In this document: in pieces, positions 1 to 9,800 of the stretch
How positions within the stretch are numbered: position 1 is the first letter of the stretch
Layout of the letters: each line of letters starts with the position of its first letter
Assembly (NCBI RefSeq): GCF_016908555.1
Contig: NZ_JAFBEE010000011.1
Coordinates: 25,583-89,582, forward strand
Source: Alkaliphilus hydrothermalis
GTDB taxonomy: Bacteria; Bacillota; Clostridia; Peptostreptococcales; Natronincolaceae
Direction: 5' to 3'
DNA: 64,000 bases
The notes under the pieces: generated by a model
Database searches by the model: none
Told to the model about the DNA's origin: nothing
What the model saw: only the letters and a program-made list of their open reading frames with translations
Translations under genes and position numbers: made by a program

Positions 1-354
1 CACCTTAGAAGTTAAAGCAGATTTCATTGCTAATCTTCTAACTTTCTTTGGCACTGAGTATCTGTAATCTCTTGGCTTCGGTGCGAAAATTACTCCACCA
101 CCTGACCATAATGGCGAACGAATTGTACCCGCTCTAGCTCTACCAGTTCCTTTTTGTCTCCAAGGTTTTCTTCCTCCACCTCTTACTTCAGCTCTAGTTA
201 AAGCAGATTGAGTTCCTTGTCTTTTATTTGCTAATTGGTTCTTTACAACTTCATAAAGTACATGTTGGTTTACTTCAACTCCGAATATACTATCTTGTAA
301 TTCGATTTCTCCGACTTGTTGTCCTGAAACGTTTAAAACAGCTACCTTAGGCAT
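1..354 (-). CDS. rplD: 50S ribosomal protein L4 (3' end outside window)
   Basis: The first 118 codons of L4 are visible; the gene continues past the left edge. L4 binds 23S rRNA domain I and lines the peptide exit tunnel. The translation starts MPKVAVLNVSGQQVGEIEL and contains the L4 core GGGRKPWRQKGTGRARAG, a family hallmark. The ATG at 352-354 is preceded by an AGGAGG site. It lies 26 bp downstream of rplC, in the usual S10 order rpsJ-rplC-rplD. In E. coli L4 represses this operon; nothing here proves the same for this organism. Confidence 0.97.
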   Translation of the reverse strand, partial: MPKVAVLNVSGQQVGEIELQDSIFGVEVNQHVLYEVVKNQLANKRQGTQSALTRAEVRGGGRKPWRQKGTGRARAGTIRSPLWSGGGVIFAPKPRDYRYSVPKKVRRLAMKSALTSKV

Positions 355-380
355 GCTATATCCTCCTTTCTCTAGTTAGA

Positions 381-1013
381 TTATTTTCCAGTCTTCACTG
401 TCTCTTTTATAGTTAATAATCCACGCTTTGGTCCAGGTACTGCCCCTTTAACTAAAAGAGCGTTTCTTTCTACGTCTATCTTTACAACCTCAAGGTTTTG
501 GATTGTAATTTGAACATTTCCTGTATGACCTGGTAATTTCTTACCCTTAAATACTCTACCTGGGAATGTAGCAGCTCCCATAGAACCTGGTCTTCTGTGG
601 TATCTAGAACCGTGGGCAGATGGACCACTTCTTTGTCCGTGTCTCTTGATAACCCCTTGGAACCCTTTACCTTTAGAGATACCAGTTACATCAACCTTTT
701 CTCCTACTTGGAAAAGATCTGCTTTGATTTCTTGCCCTACTGTAAATTCTGAAACATTATTCATTCTGAATTCTTGTAGTCTTCTCTTAGCAATAACGCC
801 TGCCTTTTCAAAGTGTCCTTTTAATGGCTTGCTAACGTTCTTTTCTTTAATTCCACCGAAACCAATTTGAATGGCACTGTAACCTTCTTTTTCAGTTGTC
901 TTAATTTGAGTTACAACATTCGGCTCAACTTCTATCACTGTTACCGGAATAACTACACCATCTTCGTTGAAGATTTGAGTCATACCAATTTTTCTACCGA
1001 CTAAACCTTTCAT
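381..1013 (-). CDS. rplC: 50S ribosomal protein L3
   Basis: This 210-residue protein has the normal length for L3, which nucleates large-subunit assembly near the peptidyl transferase centre. It begins MKGLVGRKIGMTQIFNEDG and carries the conserved stretch GHTGNVQITIQNLEVVKID near the C terminus. The central loop (about residues 125-160, rich in His, Arg, Gly and Ser) reaches toward the peptidyl transferase centre in known structures. It is the second gene of the S10 operon, between rpsJ (105 bp upstream) and rplD (26 bp downstream). The ATG has an AGGAGG site. Confidence 0.98.
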   Translation of the reverse strand: MKGLVGRKIGMTQIFNEDGVVIPVTVIEVEPNVVTQIKTTEKEGYSAIQIGFGGIKEKNVSKPLKGHFEKAGVIAKRRLQEFRMNNVSEFTVGQEIKADLFQVGEKVDVTGISKGKGFQGVIKRHGQRSGPSAHGSRYHRRPGSMGAATFPGRVFKGKKLPGHTGNVQITIQNLEVVKIDVERNALLVKGAVPGPKRGLLTIKETVKTGK

Positions 1014-1118
1014 ATTTACACCTCCTATAATCTTACAGCGGATTACACGATCCGTATAATCATACTAAGACAGGATGAATAAAAAACCATCTCTTTATCT
1101 TAGTGTTAGGCTTGTTGC

Positions 1119-1439
1119 CTATAACTTAATTTCAATATCCACACCTGCTGGTAAGTCAAGTCTCATTAACGAATCAACCGTCTTTGGTGTTGGGTTTAAG
1201 ATATCAATAAGTCTCTTGTGAGTTCTCATTTCGAATTGCTCTCTAGAGTCCTTATACTTGTGAACCGCTCTTAAGATAGTGATAATTTGTTTTTCAGTTG
1301 GTAATGGTACTGGACCAGACACCTCTGCACCACTCTTCTTTGCAGTTTCAACAATCTTCTCAGCTGATCGATCAAGTACTTTGTGATCATACGCCTTTAA
1401 TCTGATTCTGATTTTTTGCTTGTTTTTAGCTGTAGCCAT
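1119..1439 (-). CDS. rpsJ: 30S ribosomal protein S10
   Basis: S10 (106 aa) is a small-subunit head protein that also acts as NusE in transcription antitermination, so it links to the nusG gene in this window. The sequence keeps the family signatures IRIRLKAYDHKVLD at the N terminus and MRTHKRLIDI in the C-terminal half. It is slightly longer than E. coli S10 (103 aa). It is the first gene of the S10 operon; a consensus promoter lies about 210 bp upstream, leaving a long 5' leader. An AGGAGG-type site precedes the ATG. Confidence 0.98.
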   Translation of the reverse strand: MATAKNKQKIRIRLKAYDHKVLDRSAEKIVETAKKSGAEVSGPVPLPTEKQIITILRAVHKYKDSREQFEMRTHKRLIDILNPTPKTVDSLMRLDLPAGVDIEIKL

Positions 1440-1645
1440 TGTGTTCCCCTCCTTTTCATCGCACGTGATTTCTTTTACGTACGACTTAGACCATTATACA
1501 CTGTTCCGGGTGTGTTGATATTTTTAAAAGAAACACAACCCCGTGTATCCTAGTCCCGTCGCCCGATTCTTTGATCAAGACATTTCTCAGCGAAAATTTC
1601 CTTTTAGCAACCTTCCGCTTCATCGCAGTCCTTCATACACTAACT
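1440..1645 (-). promoter_or_regulatory. Long 5' leader of the S10 operon
   Basis: About 200 nt separate the predicted transcription start from rpsJ with no coding frame. On the minus strand a hairpin can form between 1543-1532 and 1519-1506, GGGTTGTGTT pairing with AACACACCC. S10 operons of proteobacteria are autoregulated through such leaders by L4. Whether this one is regulated, and by what, is inference. Confidence 0.4.
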
Positions 1646-1650
1646 AGTAT

Positions 1651-1679
1651 ATTTTATACCATATGTTCTAAAATATCAA
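1651..1679 (-). promoter_or_regulatory. Sigma-A type promoter of the S10 operon
   Basis: On the minus strand TTGATA (1679-1674) and TAAAAT (1656-1651) are separated by exactly 17 bp. It is the only good match in the gap between tuf copy 1 and rpsJ, and it lies between the tuf terminator and the operon, so it probably starts rpsJ-rplC-rplD transcription. Confidence 0.65.
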
Positions 1680-1869
1680 GCCTTATTTCTACTTTTGTTT
1701 AGCTTTTTTTCAATATTTATTGGGATTTTCAAAAGTCAGAATAATCATAACTTTTCCATAGAATTATATCCATAATGGGCTGCATATTATTCAGCAATAA
1801 ATAAATATTGTAGTACTTTAATTGACTTTTTTAAAGTATCTCATTATCTAAACACTTTTATATAATGGC

Positions 1870-1905
1870 AAAATTAGAAGAAGAGTTGCCTCTTCTTCTA
1901 ATTTT
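1870..1905 (-). terminator. Terminator after tuf copy 1
   Basis: A perfect 16-bp inverted repeat (AAAATTAGAAGAAGAG and its complement) encloses a 4-nt loop, with the A/T ends supplying a short U tract in either direction. It starts 27 bp beyond the tuf stop codon and separates the str-type operon from the S10 operon promoter. Confidence 0.75.
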
Positions 1906-1932
1906 GTACCAAAACTTCATTACTTACTTAAA

Positions 1933-3126
1933 TTACTCCATAATAGAAGCTACTACTCCAGCTCCTACTGTTCTACCACCTTCACGAATCGCAAATCTTA
2001 ATCCTTCTTCTGTTGCGATTGGGCTGATTAGTTCGATTTCCATTGTGATATTATCTCCTGGCATTACCATTTCTACTCCATCTGGTAACTTGATGCTTCC
2101 AGTTACGTCAGTTGTTCTGAAGTAGAACTGTGGTCTATATCCATCGAAGAATGGAGTATGTCTTCCACCTTCTTCTTTCTTTAGTACGTAAACCTCTGCC
2201 TTAAACTTTGTATGAGGATTAATTGAACCTGGCTTAGCTAATACTTGACCTCTTTCGATTTCTTGTCTTTGAATACCTCTTAATAGGATTCCAACGTTAT
2301 CTCCCGCTTGAGCTTGATCAAGAAGCTTTCTGAACATTTCTACGCCTGTTACTACTAGCTTTCTCTTGGCTTCTGCTAATCCTACTAATTCTACTTCGTC
2401 TTGAACCTTTATGATTCCTCTTTCTACTCTTCCTGTAGCAACTGTTCCTCTACCTGTGATAGAGAATACGTCCTCTACTGGCATTAGGAATGGCTTATTT
2501 ACGTCTCTTTCTGGCTCTGGGATGTACTCGTCGATGATCTCAAATAATTCAACAATCTTATCTCCCCATGGTCCATCTGGATCATTTAATGCTTGTAATG
2601 CTGATCCTCTTATGATTGGCGTATCATCTCCTGGGAATTCATACATGTTTAATAAGTCTCTTACTTCCATTTCTACTAACTCTAATAATTCTTCGTCATC
2701 TACCATATCGCACTTGTTTAAGAATACTACGATGTATGGTACCCCTACCTGTCTAGATAAAAGGATGTGCTCTCTTGTTTGAGGCATTGGACCATCTGCC
2801 GCTGAACAAACTAAGATAGCTCCGTCCATTTGTGCAGCTCCTGTGATCATGTTCTTTACATAGTCAGCATGGCCTGGGCAGTCTACGTGAGCGTAGTGTC
2901 TGTTGTTTGTTTCATACTCAACGTGAGCTGTAGAGATTGTGATACCTCTTTCTTTTTCTTCTGGAGCTTTATCGATTTGGTCGAATGCTACCGCATTACC
3001 AGTTCCAAATCTCTTGTTTAATGTGATTGTGATTGCAGCAGTTAAAGTTGTTTTACCGTGGTCTACGTGTCCAATTGTTCCAACGTTTACGTGGGGCTTA
3101 TTTCTTTCAAATTTAGCTTTTGCCAT
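1933..3126 (-). CDS. tuf: Elongation factor Tu, copy 1
   Basis: EF-Tu (397 aa) delivers aminoacyl-tRNA to the ribosome with GTP hydrolysis. G1 is GHVDHGKT at residues 19-26, the switch region carries the DCPGHADYVKNM stretch, and NKCD is at about 137-140. It ends the rpsL-rpsG-fusA-tuf string, 112 bp after fusA, and is followed by a strong hairpin. A second gene at 18380-19573 encodes a protein differing, by my reading, only at residues 172 and 239 (Ile here, Val there). The ATG has a GGAGGAG site shared with the other copy. Confidence 0.98.
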   Translation of the reverse strand: MAKAKFERNKPHVNVGTIGHVDHGKTTLTAAITITLNKRFGTGNAVAFDQIDKAPEEKERGITISTAHVEYETNNRHYAHVDCPGHADYVKNMITGAAQMDGAILVCSAADGPMPQTREHILLSRQVGVPYIVVFLNKCDMVDDEELLELVEMEVRDLLNMYEFPGDDTPIIRGSALQALNDPDGPWGDKIVELFEIIDEYIPEPERDVNKPFLMPVEDVFSITGRGTVATGRVERGIIKVQDEVELVGLAEAKRKLVVTGVEMFRKLLDQAQAGDNVGILLRGIQRQEIERGQVLAKPGSINPHTKFKAEVYVLKKEEGGRHTPFFDGYRPQFYFRTTDVTGSIKLPDGVEMVMPGDNITMEIELISPIATEEGLRFAIREGGRTVGAGVVASIME

Positions 3127-3191
3127 TTTTTTCTCCTCCTTAATTTAGAGATTATTTTTTTATTATCTATAAAATTAAAAATGAAATATGT

Positions 3192-3228
3192 AATAGAAGG
3201 CAGGCACTAATGGGCCTGCTATTCTATT
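3192..3228 (-). other. Stem-loop between fusA and tuf copy 1
   Basis: GCAGGC and GCCTGC pair around an 8-nt loop, extended by AATAGAA/TTCTATT arms. There is no clean U run directly after it on the minus strand, so an RNA processing or stabilising hairpin, or a weak attenuator, is more likely than a full terminator. Confidence 0.45.
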
Positions 3229-3238
3229 TTCATAATCA

Positions 3239-5311
3239 TTACTTTCCAGCTACTATTTTCTCAGCAATGCTTGCTGGTACTTGCTCATAGTGGTCGAAAT
3301 GCATTGAGTAAACTGCTCTACCTTGTGTTTTAGAACGTAGGTCAGTTGAATAACCGAACATTTCAGAAAGAGGTACATATGCCTTAATCACTTGTACTCC
3401 ACCTGTTCTCGGCTCCATACCTTCGATCTTACCACGTCTAGAGTTTAAGTCTCCAATAACATCTCCCATATAATCTTCAGGAGTAGTAACTTCAACCTTC
3501 ATGTAAGGCTCAAGTAAAGCTGGTTTAGCTTTTCTCATACCTTCTTTGAAGGCCATAGATCCTGCAATCTTAAAGGCCATTTCAGATGAGTCAACATCAT
3601 GGTAAGATCCATCATATAACTCAACTTTAAAGTCAACTACTTCGAATCCAGCAAGAACACCTGTATTCATCGCTTCACGGATACCTGCGTCAACAGCTGG
3701 GATATATTCTCTTGGAATTGCTCCCCCAACGATGTTGTTTACAAATGAATATCCTTCACCTGGCTCTACAGGGATCATTTTAATCTTAACATGACCATAT
3801 TGTCCTCTACCACCAGACTGACGAGCATACTTACCTTCAACATTAGTTTCTTGAGTAATTGTCTCTCTGTAGGCTACTTGTGGCTTACCAACATTTGCCT
3901 CAACCTTGAACTCACGCATCATTCTATCAACGATGATTTCTAAGTGAAGCTCACCCATACCTGCGATGATTGTTTGTCCAGTTTCTTCATCAGTATATGT
4001 TTTAAATGTTGGATCCTCTTCTGCAAGCTTTTGAAGGGCAACACCCATCTTTTCTTGAGCAGCTTTTGTTTTAGGTTCGATAGCTACGTGGATAACTGGA
4101 TCAGGGAACTCCATTGACTCAAGAATAACAGCGTGATCTGGATCACATAATGTATCTCCAGTAGTCGTATCCTTTAAACCTACAGCAGCTGCAATATCAC
4201 CTGCATAAACTTCTGTGATTTCTTCTCTTGTATTAGCATGCATTTGAAGAATACGTCCAATTCTTTCTCTCTTACCCTTTGTTGAGTTAAGAACATATGA
4301 ACCTGCCGTTATACTCCCAGAGTAAACTCTAAAAAAGGCTAACTTACCTACATATGGGTCAGCCATGATCTTAAATGCTAAAGCAGAGAAAGGTTCAGTA
4401 TCATCTGCATGTCTAGCGATTTCTTCTTCAGTATCAGCTGAGATTCCTTTAATAGCTGGAATATCAGTTGGAGCCGGCATATATGCTATAATCGCATCAA
4501 GAAGTCTTTGAACTCCTTTATTCTTATAAGCAGACCCGCAAGTTACTGGAATCATTTGTACATTGATCGTACCTTTTCTAATACCTGCTACAATTTCTTC
4601 TTCAGTAAATGCTTCACCTTCAAGGTAACGCATCATTAATTCTTCATCTGTTTCTGCAACTGCTTCAATTAATGCTTCTCTATATTCTGCAGCTTTATCA
4701 GCCATATCTGCTGGAATTTCTGTTTCTTGGATATCTTGACCTAAATCATCCATATACATAAAAGCCTTATTTTTGACTAAGTCAATAATTCCTAAAAACT
4801 TATCCTCTGCACCTATTGGTAGTTGGATTGGAATTGCATTAGCACCAAGTCTTGTCTTCATCATACCAACGGCATTGTAGAAGTCTGCTCCTAGCATATC
4901 CATCTTATTAACAAAGGCCATTCTTGGAACCTTATATTTGTCAGCTTGTCGCCAAACTGTTTCAGATTGAGGCTCAACCCCACCCTTAGCACAGAAAACA
5001 GCAACAGAACCATCAAGAACCCTCAGCGATCTTTCTACCTCTACTGTGAAGTCCACGTGACCTGGTGTATCTATAATGTTTATTCTGTGTTCTTTCCATT
5101 GACATGTTGTAGCAGCAGAAGTAATTGTAATACCTCTTTCCTTCTCCTGTTCCATCCAGTCCATTTGGGAAGCTCCCTCATGAGTTTCACCTAACTTACG
5201 GATTCTTCCTGCGTAAAACAAAATTCTCTCTGTAGTTGTTGTTTTACCAGCATCTATATGGGCCATAATCCCTATATTTCTGGTTTTTTCTAGCGATATC
5301 TCTCTAGGCAC
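3239..5311 (-). CDS. fusA: Elongation factor G
   Basis: EF-G (690 aa) is the translocase GTPase of protein synthesis. It has full length and all five domains: G1 AHIDAGKT at residues 17-24, the switch motif DTPGHVDF, NKMD near residue 136, and the domain IV stretch with GGAIPREYIPAVDAG. The start is GTG with an AAGGAGG site. It sits between rpsG (81 bp) and tuf (112 bp), the standard str-operon order. A divergent EF-G-like paralogue lies at 47157-49226; this copy in the ribosomal operon is the housekeeping one. Confidence 0.98.
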   Translation of the reverse strand: MPREISLEKTRNIGIMAHIDAGKTTTTERILFYAGRIRKLGETHEGASQMDWMEQEKERGITITSAATTCQWKEHRINIIDTPGHVDFTVEVERSLRVLDGSVAVFCAKGGVEPQSETVWRQADKYKVPRMAFVNKMDMLGADFYNAVGMMKTRLGANAIPIQLPIGAEDKFLGIIDLVKNKAFMYMDDLGQDIQETEIPADMADKAAEYREALIEAVAETDEELMMRYLEGEAFTEEEIVAGIRKGTINVQMIPVTCGSAYKNKGVQRLLDAIIAYMPAPTDIPAIKGISADTEEEIARHADDTEPFSALAFKIMADPYVGKLAFFRVYSGSITAGSYVLNSTKGKRERIGRILQMHANTREEITEVYAGDIAAAVGLKDTTTGDTLCDPDHAVILESMEFPDPVIHVAIEPKTKAAQEKMGVALQKLAEEDPTFKTYTDEETGQTIIAGMGELHLEIIVDRMMREFKVEANVGKPQVAYRETITQETNVEGKYARQSGGRGQYGHVKIKMIPVEPGEGYSFVNNIVGGAIPREYIPAVDAGIREAMNTGVLAGFEVVDFKVELYDGSYHDVDSSEMAFKIAGSMAFKEGMRKAKPALLEPYMKVEVTTPEDYMGDVIGDLNSRRGKIEGMEPRTGGVQVIKAYVPLSEMFGYSTDLRSKTQGRAVYSMHFDHYEQVPASIAEKIVAGK

Positions 5312-5392
5312 TTTTATCCTCCTTCCTGTGAAGCTGTTAATTTAAGGATGACCTCAATAGCTTATCCATTCTATGCTATTTTAATCATTATT

Positions 5393-5863
5393 TTACCATC
5401 TATAGTGAGCAAATGCTTTATTAGCCTCTGCCATTTTATGAGTATCTTCTCTTTTCTTAACTGATGCTCCCATGTTATTAGCTGCATCCATAATTTCTTT
5501 AGCTAGCTTTTCAGTCATACCCTTTTCTCCTCTTTTTCTGGAGTAAGTAGTTAACCATCTTAAGCCTAAAGTTTGTCTTCTTTCAGGTCTAACCTCAACT
5601 GGTACTTGGTAGTTTGAACCACCAACACGTCGAGCCTTTACTTCTAAAACTGGCATGATGTTGTTCATAGCTTTTTCAAATACTTCTAATGCATCTTCGC
5701 CTGTTTTTTCTTTAATCATTTCAAAGGCATCGTAAACGATTCTTTGAGATGTTCCTCTTTTTCCATCCAACATTAAGCTGTTGATTAACTTAGTAACAAC
5801 CTTGCTTCCATACATTGGATCAGCCAATACTTCTCTTTTTGGTACATTTCCTTTTCTTGGCAC
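5393..5863 (-). CDS. rpsG: 30S ribosomal protein S7
   Basis: S7 (156 aa from this start) organises the 3' major domain of 16S rRNA and the mRNA exit channel. I chose the GTG at 5861-5863 (MPRKGNVPKRE) because a GAGGAGG site lies just upstream and the length equals the usual 156 residues; an upstream frame extension of nine codons has no such support. Conserved parts include YQVPVEVRPERRQTLGLRWL and the C-terminal KREDTHKMAEANKAFAHYRW. It lies between rpsL and fusA. Confidence 0.97.
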   Translation of the reverse strand: MPRKGNVPKREVLADPMYGSKVVTKLINSLMLDGKRGTSQRIVYDAFEMIKEKTGEDALEVFEKAMNNIMPVLEVKARRVGGSNYQVPVEVRPERRQTLGLRWLTTYSRKRGEKGMTEKLAKEIMDAANNMGASVKKREDTHKMAEANKAFAHYRW

Positions 5864-5960
5864 TTTGCTTCCCTCCTCAATTATCAACAAATTTGTTCAT
5901 AGGTACTCGACAATCCTTCGATTGCCGTCGTGCGCTCTTCATGCTTTTTTATTCAATAGA

Positions 5961-5980
5961 ATCCCCTTAAAAAAGGGGAT
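5961..5980 (-). other. Short hairpin in the rpsL-rpsG gap
   Basis: ATCCCC and GGGGAT form a 6-bp stem around an A-rich loop about 100 bp upstream of the rpsG start. In proteobacteria this intergenic region carries the S7 regulatory site; here only the hairpin itself is visible and its role is unknown. Confidence 0.3.
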
Positions 5981-6013
5981 AGTATGATCAATATGCATTA
6001 TAGCTCCGATTTC

Positions 6014-6436
6014 CTATTTCTTAGCAGCTTTTGGTCTCTTAGCACCATATTTAGATCTTGATTGTGATCTGTTAGCTACACCTGCAGTATCTAGTGTACC
6101 TCTAACAATGTGGTATCTAACCCCTGGTAAGTCTTTAACTCTTCCACCTCTAATAAGAACAACGCTATGCTCTTGTAAGTTGTGTCCAATTCCAGGAATA
6201 TAGGCAGTTACCTCGATACCATTTGTAAGTCTTACTCTGGCAACCTTTCTCAAAGCTGAGTTAGGCTTCTTTGGAGTAACGGTCTTAACAGAAGTACAAA
6301 CACCTCTCTTTTGTGGAGCACTTAGATCAGTGGCTTTTCTCTGTAAAGAGTTGAACCCCTTCTGTAGTGCTGGAGCTGTTGATTTGTATTCTACTGCTTT
6401 TCTACCTTTACGTACTAATTGGCTAATTGTTGGCAT
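6014..6436 (-). CDS. rpsL: 30S ribosomal protein S12
   Basis: S12 (140 aa) sits at the decoding site and controls accuracy. The loops where streptomycin resistance arises look wild type: TPKKPNSALRK and GGRVKDLPGVRYH are intact, so no streptomycin-resistance substitution is visible. The length is typical for clostridia. An AAGGAGG site precedes the ATG. The L7Ae-like gene lies 91 bp upstream and rpsG follows. Confidence 0.98.
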   Translation of the reverse strand: MPTISQLVRKGRKAVEYKSTAPALQKGFNSLQRKATDLSAPQKRGVCTSVKTVTPKKPNSALRKVARVRLTNGIEVTAYIPGIGHNLQEHSVVLIRGGRVKDLPGVRYHIVRGTLDTAGVANRSQSRSKYGAKRPKAAKK

Positions 6437-6527
6437 CTATTGCACCTCCTTCCAAATCTTTTAAAACTAAACATAGAAAAACATTTATCTATATAAGATA
6501 AATCGTCTTTACCTAGGTTGCATTTCT

Positions 6528-6770
6528 TTACTTTAAGGCTGCTGCAGCCGCTGCTCCAACATCAATCCCACAAGCCTTACCAAGTTTTCTCATAGAGTCT
6601 ATTCTAATGACATCTACATCCTTGTTTTTAGCTAGTTCAATAAGTTGTTGTATTAGATTACCATCTGCATCTTCTGCGACATAAAGGGTTTTGACATGGT
6701 CGTGCTTCAAAGCCTTAGCCGTTTGTTTTATACCAACGGTCTTTTTTTCGTGCTGTAAATTTTCCAGCAT
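6528..6770 (-). CDS. L7Ae/L30e-family K-turn-binding ribosomal protein
   Basis: This 80-residue protein matches the L7Ae/L30e/S12e fold family (B. subtilis YbxF, sometimes called rplGB). It has the pattern KQTAKALK followed by KTLYVAEDAD and a C-terminal KLGKACGIDVGAAAAA stretch, as in L7Ae. The B. subtilis relative binds kink-turn RNA and associates with ribosomes. It is located, as usual in Firmicutes, between rpoC and rpsL. The A-rich C terminus is a normal family feature. The precise role in cells is not settled. Confidence 0.9.
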   Translation of the reverse strand: MLENLQHEKKTVGIKQTAKALKHDHVKTLYVAEDADGNLIQQLIELAKNKDVDVIRIDSMRKLGKACGIDVGAAAAAALK

Positions 6771-6795
6771 AAAAGTTTCCTCCCTTTTTAAGTAC

Positions 6796-6818
6796 CTGGG
6801 AGATTTTGCATCTCCCAG
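6796..6818 (-). other. Perfect 9-bp hairpin between rpoC and the L7Ae-like gene
   Basis: CTGGGAGAT pairs perfectly with ATCTCCCAG around a 5-nt loop, 26 bp upstream of the L7Ae-like start. No U run follows on the minus strand, so it is not a classical terminator. It could be a processing or protein-binding hairpin. I see no kink-turn (tandem GA pairs) in it. Confidence 0.4.
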
Positions 6819-6899
6819 ATGATAAAAAAGTCAACTTCATTTTTCACACTACAATATTCTAACACTAGTTAAATATAGTGTCAACTGTTTATTTGTTAA

Positions 6900-9800
6900 T
6901 TAACGGGTTTCAAATGGTTCGTCATCGTCTTCTTCCTTTTCTACATGGATGGCGATGTTCTTATATCGCTTCATACCAGTACCTGCAGGAATCAGCTTAC
7001 CAATAATTACATTCTCTTTTAACCCGATTAAATGGTCTTCTTTACCTTTAATCGCGGCCTCAGTCAGTACCCTTGTAGTCTCCTGGAATGATGCTGCTGA
7101 CAAGAAGGATTCTGTTGCTAAGGAAGCCTTTGTAATACCCATTAATACTGCCTTATAAGTAGCAGCCTCTCCACCATTTCTTTCCACTGCTCTATTAGCA
7201 TCTTCAACATTGAAAATACTTTCTAAAGCACCAGGTAATAATTCTGTATCACCAGACTCCTCAATCTTAACACGATTCAGCATTTGTCGAGTGATTACCT
7301 CAACGTGCTTATCGTTGATATCAACCCCTTGTAGACGGTAAACCCTTTGAACCTCTTTGATAATATAGGTTTGAACCCCTTCTACTCCTTTAATCCTCAA
7401 GATATCATGGGGATTGATAGAACCTTGTGTAATTTCATCCCCTGCTTCAATTACTTGACCTGCTTTAACTTTTACTCTTGAGCTATAAGGTATTGTATAT
7501 GTTGTTGATTCTCCTTCTGGACTAACGACTGTTACTTCACGTTTCTTTCTTGACTCACTAATTTCAACAGTACCAGCTGTCTCACTAATAATAGCTAGAC
7601 CTTTAGGTTTACGAGCCTCGAAAAGCTCCTCAACCCTCGGAAGACCTTGTGTAATATCGGCCCCTGCAACTCCTCCGGTGTGGAATGTACGCATTGTAAG
7701 CTGAGTTCCTGGCTCACCGATTGATTGAGCTGCAATAATCCCTACCGCTTCTCCAACCTTTACCGGCTCTCCTGTAGCAAGGTTTCTTCCATAACATGTT
7801 CCACAAACTCCATGTCTTGTTTTACATGTTAGTACAGCTCTAATTTTGACTTTTTCTAATCCAGTAGAAATAATAACTTCTGCCTTATCTTCATTAATTA
7901 CTTCACCAGCAGGCACGATTACTTCACCAGTTTGTGGATGGATTACATCCTCAAGAGCATGACGTCCTACAAGTCGATCATATAGTTCTTCGATTACTTC
8001 ATTTCCATCTTTAAAGGCATAAGCAAAGATCCCTTCTTCAGTACCACAATCCAGTTCTCTAACGATAACATCCTGACTTACGTCTACAAGACGTCTCGTT
8101 AAGTAACCAGAGTCAGCTGTTCTAAGGGCTGTATCAGCTAGACCCTTTCTAGCACCATGGGTAGATGTAAAGTACTCTAATACCGATAACCCTTCACGGA
8201 AGTTGGATTTAATCGGAATTTCAACTGTTCGACCAGTTGCATTTGCCATCAGACCCCTCATACCCCCCAGCTGACGAATTTGGTTTTTACTACCCCTCGC
8301 ACCTGAATGAGCCATAATAAATACGTTATTCAATCTATCTAGACCTGCCATCAAGGCATCTGTTACCTTTTCAGTTGTTTCAGTCCATGTCTCGATTACT
8401 TTTTCGTATCTTTCCTCATCAGATATCAGACCTCTTCTATAGGCTTTTTCGTACTTATCTACCTTCTCTTCAGCTATAGATATTAGATGTGACTTTTCTT
8501 CTGGGATATCCATATCAGATACTGCAATGGTAACGGCTCCTCTTGTTGAGAATTTAAAACCTCTTTGCTTAATGTAATCAAGCATGATTGATGTTGCTGT
8601 GTTGCCATGTTTTCTGAAACATTTATCAATAACTTTTCCAAGGGCTTTTTTATCGCACAGGAAGTCTACTTCCAGTGAGTATAGATCCTTTGAACGATCC
8701 ACAAAGCCAAGGTTCTGTGGTAAGTTCTCATTGAAAATAAATCGACCAACAGTACTTTCTACTAGTCTTCCAGTATCATCTGGGGATAATCTTCTTCTTA
8801 CTTTAACTTTAGCATGTAGGCTCACTACTTTATTTTCATAGGCCATCAACATCTCTTCGTAGTCCTTAAAGATCATTCCTTCTCCTTGAGCTCCTTCAAC
8901 TTCTATGGTTAGGTAGTAAGCTCCTAGTACCATATCCTGCGTTGGGGTAGTGATCGGCTGACCATCTTTAGGTGCTAAGATGTTATTTGGTGAAAGCATT
9001 AAAAATCTTGCTTCCGCCTGTGCTTCTACAGATAAAGGTACGTGAACAGCCATCTGGTCTCCATCGAAATCGGCATTGTAGGCTGTACATACTAATGGAT
9101 GAAGCTTAATAGCCTTACCTTCAACGAGGATTGGCTCGAATGCCTGAATACCCAGCCTATGAAGAGTAGGGGCACGGTTAAGTAGCACTGGATGTTCGCT
9201 AATCACTTCTTCTAATACATCCCATACTTCTGGCTTAACCTTTTCTACCATTCTCTTCGCACTCTTGATGTTATGGGCAAAGTTCTCCTCCACTAGCTTT
9301 TTCATAACAAATGGCTTAAACAATTCTAATGCCATTTTCTTGGGCAGACCACATTGATAGAACTTTAATTCTGGTCCAACTACAATAACCGAACGACCAG
9401 AGTAGTCAACCCTTTTACCCAGTAAGTTTTGTCTGAATCGACCTTGCTTACCCTTTAGCATATCAGATAATGATTTAAGTGGTCTATTACCAGGACCAGT
9501 AACAGGCTTACCCCTTCTTCCATTATCTATTAATGCATCCACCGCTTCCTGTAACATTCTCTTTTCATTACGAACGATAATATCAGGAGCGCCAAGATCT
9601 AGCAATCTCTTCAAACGGTTATTTCTATTGATAACCCTTCTATACAAATCATTTAAGTCAGAAGTAGCAAATCTACCCCCATCTAGTTGTACCATTGGTC
9701 TTAAATCTGGAGGAATAACAGGTACTACATCTAAAATCATCCATTCAGGAAGATTGCCTGATAGTCTAAAGGCTTCTACAACTTCTAATCTTCTAATGGT

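Noticed and set aside
2411..2782. Plus-strand open frames inside tuf, fusA, rpoB and other minus-strand genes
   Set aside because: They are antisense shadows of highly conserved, codon-biased genes, with no ribosome-binding site or family similarity.
6796..6818. K-turn target for the L7Ae-like protein in its own leader
   Set aside because: The hairpin is a plain perfect stem without the bulge and tandem GA pairs of a kink-turn.
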